Below, one piece after another: positions 47,327-58,000 of a stretch of 64,000 bases of DNA. The translations under genes and the position numbers were made by a program. The stretch is taken from contig VTPC01002362.1 in NCBI GenBank assembly GCA_011009095.1, positions 156,833 to 220,832 on the forward strand, read 5' to 3'. Source of the stretch: Ignelater luminosus (Eukaryota > Arthropoda > Insecta > Coleoptera > Elateridae). The first letter of the stretch is position 1; each line of letters begins with the position of its first letter. Under the pieces are notes generated by a model. That model was given only the letters and a program-made list of their open reading frames with translations, did not search any database and had not been told where the DNA came from.

Positions 47327-49472
47327 ATGGCTAATTCTATAAAAGTTGTACTTGATAATTTTAATCAAATTATTTACGCTGGTCAAACTTTAAATGGTAA
47401 AGTAGAATGCACATTTTCAACAGCACAAAGATTAACAGGTAAGGTAAATATAAACTTGAATAGACTAAAATATAAGAATTTTAACCAGTCATTCTGTGAA
47501 TCTAATGGAATATATAATGTTGCAGTTATACGACTACAGATTATAGGGTATGCTAAAACAGAGTGGACTATGAAATTTGGAATGATTAAGAAAATATATT
47601 CATCTATAGAAAGTCAGTTGAAATATAGATGCAATCTGATTGAAGGTGAAGGTAATGTTAACAAGACCAATATGAATGATTTTCTTTTTTTAATTTATTA
47701 TATATTATATTAATTCAATTAAGTCAATTTACGTATAAGAAAGAAAAGTACATATATACAGACTTATGATTGACTAAACTCATTAATGTATTGAAAATGA
47801 TTCTTATAAGTAAAACATAACAACAGAAGACTTGATTTATACTGATCATGAAACTATAGTTAAGCCAGTTAAATTAATAACATAAACTAACAGTTTTTTT
47901 GTAAAATATGTATAGTCAGATAAATACAATACTATAAAGTTGTTTCAATTATAGAAAGTGGTAGAATTATGCACATTCCAGTTGGTACTTACACCTATCC
48001 ATTTTCATATGAATTACCATCAACTTTGCCATCATCATATGAAGGAAAATATGGAAGAATATATTACAGAATCAAAGTTACACTTCAACCATCTGAAAAT
48101 GAAAATTACCTAGAAGTTCCTTTTTATGTTGTTTCTCATTTGAATTTAAATCATTTTCCAAAATTAAAAGTAGGTTCAATTAAAAAAAAATAAATATGTA
48201 AATATCAAAGATTTATTTTTTACTTTTTAGAAACCATATGTGTATAAAGCAAAAGGTGATATAAAATTCTGTGGTTACAATAGAGGTCCTATGGCACTGT
48301 TTATTTCATTACCCATGACTGGTTATGCAGTTGGGCAGAACATTTATGTTGATGCTGGTATACAGAATTTATCTACTATTAATGTGGAACGTGTGGAATT
48401 TAAATTAATCAGAGTAAGTCTATGTAATAGAAAAGTAAATAGAATAAGATAACATCCATCATTCTTCATAATAAGAAAATGATTTTACTTACATGTTGTA
48501 TCAATGCTTATTGCTTTGTAGACTTATAGTACACTGGTAAATATAATCATTTCAGATAATCAAGTATACAGGGGATAAACCATCTATGGGTAAACGACAT
48601 TCACAAGATGTCATCGCATCTTATACAGAAGGTACCATAGCAGCACATGCTGAAAAATTGTGGACTGCTGTTTTAGATTTTCCATCTGATTGTGTGCTAA
48701 ATTTCAGATCATCTAGACTCATGCATGTTACATACCAGTTAAAGGTACTGTTTTTAGAAATAAAGCCTCCTTTATCAAAATCTTTATTGAAAGTAAAAAT
48801 TTTGTTTGTTGTATTAAATTGTTTCTAAAGTGACATTATTTATTTAATTAATTAATGTTTGTAGGTACAAGTGGTTCTACCATTTCCACATTCGAATCTC
48901 AATATTAACTGTCCAATTATGCTTGGTACAGTACCATTAAGAGGAGTTGGTACAAATCCCTCAGAAGAACCAGCAGTACTAGATTTTACAACTTCAGAAA
49001 CTGATGGTATTCTTCCATTAGATAATCCTTCCTTATCTGAAGAAAGAGTTTTTATTTCTAATACAAATTTCTCAGAAGAACCAGTTGTAGTAAATTGTCC
49101 AGCTCCAGAAACTAATAATATTTCACCATTAGACAATACTTCTTTGTCTGAAGAAAGAGTATTTATTTCCAGTCACTTATCACTTCCACATGCTCATGTA
49201 CATGTGGATTGTTCAGGTAAATCTTATTACAGAATGAAATTAAGTAGGTAATCTAAAACAAATAAGCCAATAATGGACAAAACATCTATAAATTCATTTT
49301 TGCAATAAAAATCATATTCAAAGTGATTTTATTGATGATCTGTTATTTATGTTTTATCATAAAATACTTAGGGAAGTGTTCCTGTTTTAAAAAGAATGAT
49401 TATTTTACAGATCCTCCATCATATGAAGAAGTTATGAGGCTAACAAGAAATAGTAATCCTAGAGTTTTGTGA
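47327..49472 (+). CDS. Alpha-arrestin (arrestin domain-containing protein), paralog 1
   Basis: Seven exons: 47327-47438, 47526-47651, 47955-48169, 48231-48413, 48556-48744, 48865-49216, 49411-49472; 412 residues, all junctions in frame. The arrestin N domain (about 1-151) starts MANSIKVVLDNFNQIIYAGQTLNGKVEC and includes PVGTYTYPFSYELP. The C domain (about 165-312) includes ISLPMTGYAVGQNI and ends VVLPFPHSNLNINCPIMLGT. The tail holds two copies of a 37-residue unit and ends DPPSYEEVMRL, with PPSY at 394-397. Alpha-arrestins link NEDD4-family ubiquitin ligases, via PPxY, to membrane receptors and transporters for endocytosis. The start is supported by a splice acceptor 29 bp upstream. The exon 2 donor has an in-frame alternative 6 bp earlier. 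AATAAA-type signals follow near 49876-49902. Confidence 0.93.
48961..49182 (+). repeat. 111-bp in-frame tandem duplication in arrestin paralog 1
   Basis: Unit 1 begins TCAGAAGAACCAGCAGTA at 48961 and unit 2 TCAGAAGAACCAGTTGTA at 49072, a period of exactly 111 bp (37 codons). The peptides begin SEEPAVLDFTTSET and SEEPVVVNCPAPET, and both contain PLDN(P/T)SLSEERVFIS. It lies in the tail between the arrestin fold and the PPSY motif. Paralog 2 lacks it. Confidence 0.93.
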
Positions 49473-50730
49473 TAAGAATTTGCTTATGTATAGAGAAATT
49501 CAATTTTGTTATTATTAAATATTGTGTTAATGTTTATTACTTATTACATAATTATGTTAAATTTTTTAAGTATTTGATAAACGTATTTTAAGACATTGAC
49601 TGTATTTTTGGTGAACATTTTCTATGTGTATAAAATTACCAATCCTTGAAGATTTTATACCTACCTTATGCTATGATCTAGGATAAAACTCATTCTGGAT
49701 TTGCCCCTGAAGTTTTTTATTTAATATTAGTAATATACATGCAGAACAATGAATATTTCTATTTAACTTAATATAAAGTTAAAATTGACTATACAAAGTG
49801 GAGAAACGCTGGTAGTATACATGTCTAGATCCCAGTATCATAGTATCTTCTATAATGACAGTTTCATCTCTACTAAATAAAAGCTGTTACACTTGTCTAA
49901 TAAAATTTCTTACTGTAGGTACTTAGTACAAAAGGTATATTTTTACAAAAATCTTAATTTAAAATTGAACTGCAAACTTACTGTGATTTAAATCTTAAAA
50001 ACTTATTTCAAAAATTGCAAACTTTTGTACCTTAGATGCAGGAGTAAACACCGTCTTTTTTTATAACTTCACAGTTGGACATCTTTTGGAAGGTGAAGTT
50101 TCGGAATTGCTTATGTGATGCATTTGAAAAATCTAAGTAAAAGTAGATGATGGTTGCACAAAAACGAAATATTAGATTGCAACTCTGTAAACTCCGGTGT
50201 TTGGAAAAACCGAAGCTGCTTTAACAACGTGCAGCTAGTAAACAACAAAAAAAAAGGTTTTTTTGATAATCATTGTTTCATTGCTATGCACTGAATTTTG
50301 CCACTTTGCTCTAATTCAAATCATTATAACTGCAGTTGATGATCATGATGTTGCATTTCTTGTAATCTTCAAAATCTTGATGATGAAACTTGAATTAGTG
50401 ATATCCTATATACATAATATGTATGACAAACAGCTTACAAATACATTTCTATTTTTCTGTTATTTTTGCTATTTACAGTGAAGTATGGCAACGCCGACAC
50501 AACCAAATAAATGAAAAAAGAAAACCTGGGCTTTTATTGAAACTGGTTCTTAACTCTTAAGTAAGACAAAGAAACCACGGGAATTCCCTTCAAAGTATTT
50601 TGATAAATGATCAAGTCAAAGGTCCTCTTATCTACAATACGACGCTTAAGTAAAATATTTATTATTCATCAACTCGTTGCAAAACGTATTCAAGTTTGAA
50701 TAAAATAATTTCTTTTAGAAATTCATTAAT

Positions 50731-51638
50731 ATGACATCTTTCGCTTTTATCGTTTTATGTTTTGTTCAGGTTTATGTCTTGCAACCAACAAGTGGATCAT
50801 GTCAAGTTCCTTGCACTCCAAGCAATACACCAGCTCATATTTTTGGTAAGTTTTATATAAGTAATGGAAATACATATCTCCACCTACAAATAACATTTTT
50901 AGATTACTACTGGAGGGATTATGTTGGTATAATACCAGAAGATGCAATTCCTGGAGGTAAAGATAAAGCTGGAGTTACCACCTATATAGGACAGGTTTAT
51001 ATAAAAGATCGCGAACTTTTACCGGCTACGATTTATCCAGGTTGCAAAACTGCTCGTGCATCTGCATACAATAAAGAACTACAGACAGAAAAGAATGTAA
51101 AGGTAATTCATCATCATTTTTCTTAGTTACTTTTTCGAAAATGGTACGGTGTTTATATTATGCTTATAAAAACAACAGATATGACGATTTTTAAATGACG
51201 TTTATCAAAGTGGTAGTGATTGATAACCTATAGTACCTTCATTGTCTGTTTTCATTTAATTATCCATTTTTCTTTTTCTAAATACTAACCAAGCAATTTT
51301 CTGGTGCTAAAGTTCTATCACTATCCCTCGAAAGTTTTAATTTTCTTCTATAAATTCGTTTGTGGTTTCTGTTCTAGATCTTATGTGGCAGACACTTGGA
51401 GAAATACAAATGGAAAACTACAAAAAATGAAGAAACCCACCTATTAACCGACTGCCATTTAGTTGTAGGCGGTCATGAAGTAGGACACAATTTAAATTTT
51501 GGAAGAGTAAATCACGATGGGCAAGTTGTAGTTGGAAAAGTATTTAGCAACCCATTATCTAATAGAGGTCTATGGATTCCTTACAATGGACAAGAAACTC
51601 ATTTTCTATCATATGAAATATTAACATATGGCTGTTAG
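50731..51638 (+). CDS. Secreted DUF3421 (natterin-like/DM9-type) protein
   Basis: Three exons, 50731-50845, 50903-51102 and 51378-51638; 191 residues. Residues 1-20 or so are a hydrophobic signal peptide (MTSFAFIVLCFVQVYVLQ). The mature part has the DUF3421 pattern: YYWRDYVGIIPEDAIPGGKD, GVTTYIGQVYIKDRELLPATIYPG, ARASAYNKE, then a second half with VVGGHEVGHNLNFGRVNHDGQ, VVVGKVFSNP, GLWIPYNGQE and a terminal LSYEILTYGC. Related insect proteins are secreted or haemolymph-associated, with suggested lectin or immune roles, but the function is not established. Four cysteines lie in the mature N-terminal half and three in the C-terminal half, so disulfides are possible. AATAAA follows at about 51660. 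It lies in the same orientation between the two arrestin paralogs. Confidence 0.9.
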
Positions 51639-51639
51639 A

Positions 51640-53650
51640 TAGAATGTTGAACATTTTACAATAAATAAAACGTATAATAATTGTATGTGTAAATTTTAGT
51701 ATTTTGTACCTATATTATTGGCTCATTTTAAAAGAAATGTATGAAGTGCTGCAAAAAAAGTTTCATTAAAGTAGCCCAAGGAAAGAATTACGCATATCTG
51801 AAGTAAGCTGAAAAAAGAAACTGACATCTTTGTCTGACACATGTACGTAAATAGCGACTTCTTCAATACAGGACATGCCTTTATGAATGTCTTTGCTTGT
51901 CATGGCACGCTTTAATGAAACTGTTCTTGGATCATTTAAATAGTAAAACGGAGGCAATAAAAAATCTAGGTTATTGCACTTCAAACCGAATCTACAGAAA
52001 GTGCAGCTACGAAAAAACAAATCTTCAACACGAAACAGAAAAAGTAAAAAAATTCCAGAACTATTTCTGTGTTCTTGAGTGAGATATTAGGGCTTTTGGA
52101 TGCACCAAATAGGGACGACTAAGAGGAATTTTGAAAAAAATGAAGAAGCCAAAACGTCATGAACAACGTTTACGTGAAGACCTTGATCTTGTACGAATAG
52201 ACAAAAAGCAATCAAGAAGCTTCAAATAACAAAAAAGCAGCTTTCTAGGCTACAAATTTTCTTCAAGCTTGTTCAAAGTCTGCGTAAAATATAATGAGAT
52301 TTGCATCAAATGTGGGAATGCAATAATTTTAGTGGAAACCAGAAAAAACTCCAATTTTGATTTTGAAGAGCATACTACATTTATCCAAAAGAAGAAATTC
52401 TAGAACTGACAGAACTAATAATAGCTGCGTCCACGAACAGTAATCATGATATCGCGCTGCTGTCAGTAAAGAAACATTTGCTGACGTTCGTCTATGACGT
52501 TTATGAATCTACTTGCTGACAGCTTGTGGACATAGCATTGATTTGAAGTACTTATTTTAGTCTGAGAATTAGGAAAATAAAGAATAAGATCAAGGTAGTC
52601 AATACATGTAGGTGTTTGAGTTTGTTGTTTTTTAAGACATTGACTGCTGTGGCCAGTAGTCTAGCGAGCTCTATAGCAACCTCTAAAATTCCCCGCATCA
52701 TCTCACTTACATTTGAAGTTTGCCTAGTTGAGTGTTCCAACTTCTAGTAGAGATGTTTAAAGTGTCAGGTCTACGATTCTAATATTTCCTTATCCGAGAA
52801 AAAGGCATGTCTTGAAATTCTACTGCTTTTGGAAACGGGAGAAATTTTGTAAACCGTCTTTTATAATATGGTAACGTTATCTCTGTTGTAATAACCAATC
52901 AGACGACTGCTTACTATGCGATGACATTACCGTATATTTAACATAATTATACGTTAAGCAAAAATTTTCTGTTGTCTGCAATTTTTGAGTTACGAAGTTG
53001 ATATAAATTCCTACAATACTAAAGACGACTGATATGCATGTATTAAGAGACTTTGAAATAGTCGACAAACTTGTTTACTGTAAGTCGAGCAAGAAGAAAA
53101 AACTTAGATCCTCCAGAAAGCAGAGAACAGTAAGAAGGATTAATGCTTTTAGAAAGCGGTATAGACAGCACGAAATATTTTTATCGAAAATCGTCAGATG
53201 ATATCGGTTTTAGAACGAATCATTTCTATCACTAGATGGCTAAGTGTACGCAGATCATCAACTAGATTGATGAATGAGTTTTAGAAGCAAGACACTACTT
53301 TCTACAATACTCTAAAAACATTAAGCAAAGATTTCTTCAATGTTGGCTCGTTCTCCACGGTTGGAATGCTGCATCTTTGATAAATTGCTTTTGTAAAGCT
53401 CGTACATTAGACAAAGTCTTTTTTTTTTGACTCACGAACACTACCAGTTACGTCAATCCCCAACGACTTAATCTTCAATGTAAAAGAAGTATTATAGCAT
53501 AATACTAATAACTATCCCAGATACATATTTGAATGTTATAAGTATCAATAAACATTTATAATTCCCGAATATTGACATATTTCATATAGTATTGGTATCT
53601 GACCAACTCTTAGCAAAATACAGTTTGTGAATTCTCTAATTATAGTAATA
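51640..53650. other. Intergenic, unassigned
   Basis: Fragmented open segments at 51766-52280 include basic peptides (QLRKNKSSTRNRKSKKI, KKQLSRLQIFFKLVQSLRK) that could come from an old transposase, but the family cannot be named. The remainder is AT-rich and unremarkable. Confidence 0.35.
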
Positions 53651-53653
53651 TAC

Positions 53654-53880
53654 AGTCGCGGAAAAAAGTGTTCATACAGTGTAGCAAATATAATAATATT
53701 TGCTATTTTTTGATATGTGAATAAAATAGTGAAAGAGTAATAACATTTATGGATCACCTATTAAAGTAACTGTCAAAAAGTATACAATTTATTGTACAAC
53801 ACAAACTGAAAACCTAAAAGATTAGCAAATCTGAGTAGCTGCACAAATACGACGCGGAAAAAAGTATTCAGACACTGACT
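53654..53880 (+). repeat. Tc1-like transposon end with paired direct repeats
   Basis: CAGTCGCGGAAAAAAGTGTTCATAC at 53654 and GACGCGGAAAAAAGTATTCAGACAC at about 53851 are diverged copies in the same orientation, about 197 bp apart. This spacing and sequence type fit the IR/DR left end of a Tc1-like element. No transposase or right end was found downstream. Confidence 0.55.
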
Positions 53881-55003
53881 TTCCGCACAAAAAAAGCAGA
53901 TAGCCTGCACACCCTTAATTTAATTTAGCGAAACATCTTTATTTAACGACATTTTTAGAAAACTGTGCTATTTTAGATTTCTAATTTGTAAAGCAATTTT
54001 TATATCTGCATGTACGTAGTGCTAGTAGGCAAGCCACTCGCGCGGATCGTCCGATGAGTGCGTGTGGCGCGCCTTTTCAATAAGCATACATGCGTATCAG
54101 ATATTTATGATTTATAATTTTGGCAGATCTATTTTAAACAGCCTCTTATATTGGTTCGTCTGTAACTAATAAGACAGTTAATTCCAACTAGCTATCTTTG
54201 TCTTAACCTAAATTCGAAGTGCAGTGGTATTTTTAAGATTCTTTAAAAATCATGTAGTTTCTTGTTGGACTTTTTACGAACATCTTTTATAACGATAAAA
54301 TTTATACATCAACGTCATTTTCTATTTTTATAACATTTAAAAGCCAAAACTCGAGTTTTACTCGCATGTCTTAAAGGTACGCGCGTTTATAATATTACAA
54401 TACTTGTCTTCCATAGAGTGTTACCTCTTCGTAAAACCATTGGTAAAACCATGAAATCATGTAAAACGATTGTTATTGACTAATGATTTATATTCGCAAA
54501 ACGGCGTCTGCGCTACTTAATTGTTTTGGGAAACTATTAAGGTAAACACAGCAGCTTTTGAGCTTTACATTAGCAATATCTAACCACGTTTTTTAAATTT
54601 AATAACAGTTATTGAATGAACGTGGGGTCCTAAATGTAGTTATTATGGTAGGAAAAAAAAATAAATATTAAAAGACTAACATATTTATTTATCAGAGTTC
54701 ATTCAAAATTGTTATTAGGTTATTTAAATATTTCTAAGGTTAAAACATAATCTCACCGAAACTAAATCAAAGGTCAGAGTAATATTAATATTAGAGCTAC
54801 ATACAAATTACAGTCATGCAACTGAACTTAACGTATTATATCAAAGTAGGATTTATTGTCGTTCTCTGCTTTTCGGATCAAAATCTTACTATGTAATCTC
54901 TGATTTACTGCTAGTTGTTCAAGAGAGGGACATTTTAAAATCAACACATTGTATTTCTGAATTAAAGCTGTCATCAAATATTTATTATTTGTTTGAATTC
55001 TAG
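53881..55003. other. Intergenic region upstream of second arrestin gene
   Basis: No gene seen. A splice acceptor (GAATTCTAG) at 54995-55003 suggests that an untranslated first exon of the arrestin gene lies somewhere in this interval. Confidence 0.4.
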
Positions 55004-55051
55004 ATCACTTAAACGGGATGTGCTTCTACCTTCATAATCTATTCTAAGTAA

Positions 55052-58000
55052 ATGGAAAATCCTGTGAAAATATTATTGGATAGCGGCGCAAATGCATTTT
55101 GTGCTGGTCAAACCATATCTGGAAAAGTGAAATGTACTTTTGCAAATGATGAAATAATTCGAGGTATGATTAAACTTTTTCATTATGTTGCAATTAATCA
55201 TTCAATAATTGTTGACTTTCATTTCGTAAAAAGTTATCTTAATTTTAATCAGTCTGTTCATAACTACATCAATAAAGCTAACAACACAAAATCTAAAAAT
55301 CTGTACAACGATATATCACCCACCGCTTAAAGATTTGAAATTAAATCTATTAAAAATGTTGTGAACTTATCAAGTAAATAATTGAATATAGTGCGAGTTA
55401 ACTGTATGATCACCTCGAGAACCGTATAAGAAATGAAAGAACATTTTAGACTTCTGCAAGTGTTGTGGATTTCCAGAACCATCATCAAGTTTATTTCTTC
55501 TTACGAACCCTAAATTGAATTTAGTCATAGTTTGATAAAAAAAATGTTATACTTTACGTAACTCACCTAAACTCAGTCTCTTTAACCAAGAGCATCCGCC
55601 GAAGGTTTTCTTCTAAAGTTTTTGGAAAGTCATTTCGTATTAATAACGAACATTGGAATACACAACTAATCCCCAATTCAGACAATTTTAGATCTCTTAA
55701 GTTTTGAGATTTCTAGGTAAAGGACAAATTTGAATAATTCTGTAGCAAATCTTTGAGCGGTAATATTTTTATGAGTTCTCTATCTCTTTGTGAAAATTCT
55801 TAATACGTACTAAATGTTGCAGCAATAAAGGTAAGCTACATAGGTTCTGCTAAAACGAAGTGGTTAGCAAATGTGGGAAAAGCACAAAGACCATTCTGGG
55901 CTGAAGAAATTTATTTTGATGAAGAACATATTTTAGTGCAAGGTAACTATAATAATTAATTAGTTCATAATATTTTTAAATCAATCTTTTTCTTATATAG
56001 CCCTACTTTCCTATTGTTATTATTTTCCATAGTTTTATATAGGATGTCTAGAAAACTGATATCGGTAAACATTGAAGTACAGCAAAATCTTCTCTCCAAA
56101 AAAGCATGTAGTTATCAAGATGCAGGCAGTTTAAGTTTGACTGTCTTCCCAAACTGCTGTGCTGTATCTAATGAAGTTACCAGTTATTATGGTTTGTAAA
56201 ATACTTACTATATGTAGTAATTATATTCAGCAGCATCTTGAAAATAATATGTAGTTTCCTCTGTCCACACCAGCCTGCCACTGATTTTAAAGCAGAAAAT
56301 CTTTACACACTTACTCCGTCTGGCTCATTCTCCTTTTTAGTGCCGTCTAGATCTCTTCACGTTGCGTTATTTACAATTAAAATGTTCAGAAAGCCACATA
56401 GTAGTAAAGAAAATAAATTGAATAAGAAGCTAAAACTTTTGGAAAAGCGGCTTGATGTTTTCAATCAATAAAGGTTTCGTAAAAAACGGAGTATTTTAAG
56501 CGATTCCAGTGACAAAGACGTTTGATAGTGAATCGGAGTCAATTCTTGATGTTTCCAAAGGTATCTAGATTTTCACTTTTGTGGGTGATATCTAGCAATA
56601 TTATTTAAGACAGTGATATTTTTGAGACTCTTTGGGATTTTTTCCTTTATATTTTGAACCTGCCTGCAATAACAGGGATCAACATTGATTCAAAATAGCA
56701 GCTATTGTACACAAGTGTTCATTACAACTGTTAGTGACAGATGCTTTCTATACCCAGCTTTTATATTTTTGAGAGTGTGTACTGTGATTACTCTTTTGTT
56801 TTGTTTCTAGCTGTTTCGGTTATCGAATAGCATAAAGAAACCTTATCATCAAAGCTTTAGCTTCACGCAGATGTCTGAGATCTGTTGGGTATTGATCCCA
56901 TTCCAGAATATACTAAGAGGCCTCCTCTTCAGAACGAGTAGCCTTACGCTGGGAAAATGTTATTAAACTGGGTTTCTCTGAGGAGGACCGTATTAGACTG
57001 CTTAAGAAATATTCGCCATCCGGGAATCGTTTTCTTTTGGGGATTTTCAAATCTGGAGATTGCAACTGTCATATCTGAGTCAGTCACAAAGTGGTATGAC
57101 CGCTTGCCCTAATTTTAAGAATTGCAATGCTATCTTCTCAATGTTGAAAGAAAAGGGGGGGTAATCGTGTGTATCTGGAGCTGTTGTAAAACACATGTAG
57201 ACTATTGTCTGACTTACATCATGCTTCTTCGTGTTCTAGAAGGGAATTGGCCTGTCTGAATCTCAATAAAGATATCAAGGAATGGTGACCTTGGCGAACG
57301 ACTCAAGACGAGAAAGATTTTGGAGATATCTGAACAAGAGCTGAAAGCTTCTTCAACTAGAAGCAAAGTGGTTAGAAAGCTCTTGACAGTAAAATTAAAC
57401 TACAGGAGTCCACTTCGAATACGTTATTAGAGAGCTCCTCAAAGCAGACGCAGACCAGTGCAGTCTTGAGCTCCCCATTATCTTTCTCATCACCAACCTT
57501 AGGGGGCAGGCGAGAAATCTTTGGTACCTCCCAGGGAGGGAAATCGACAAAGGAGGGCGGAAAGATTTTAAATAGTACTGTAATTCTGCCTGGTGGTAGG
57601 TTAAAACACTTTTCGGATGTTTGTCGTAATTTTACGTCAGACAGGGTTGTATTAGGTTGGTTAGAGGGTGTTGTTATACCCTTTACAAGAACTCTCAGAC
57701 AGAAGATTTTCCCTAGAACCATCAATTGGTCTAGTAAGGAATTAGAGCTTTTAAAAGCCTGAACTTCTAAATTATTAGAAATGGGAGCCATTAGTAAAGT
57801 GAGCCTTTGTACTGACCAATATATTTCCCATATATTTAGTTTCTGAACAGGATGGTTCTCATAGAATGATTCTAAACCTGAGATATCTTAACAATTTCGT
57901 ACATTCCAAACATTTTAAAATTGAAGATTACAAAACAGTTTCTAGGTTGATAAGAAGGAATTGTTTTATGGCATTTTTAGATCTCAAATACGCCTACCTG

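Noticed and set aside
48852..49136. Minus-strand ORF of 94 codons with a repeated pattern
   Set aside because: The repetition is the reverse complement of the 111-bp duplication in the arrestin exon.
57372..57791. Minus-strand ORF of 139 codons
   Set aside because: Shadow of the DIRS-like reverse transcriptase read on the plus strand.
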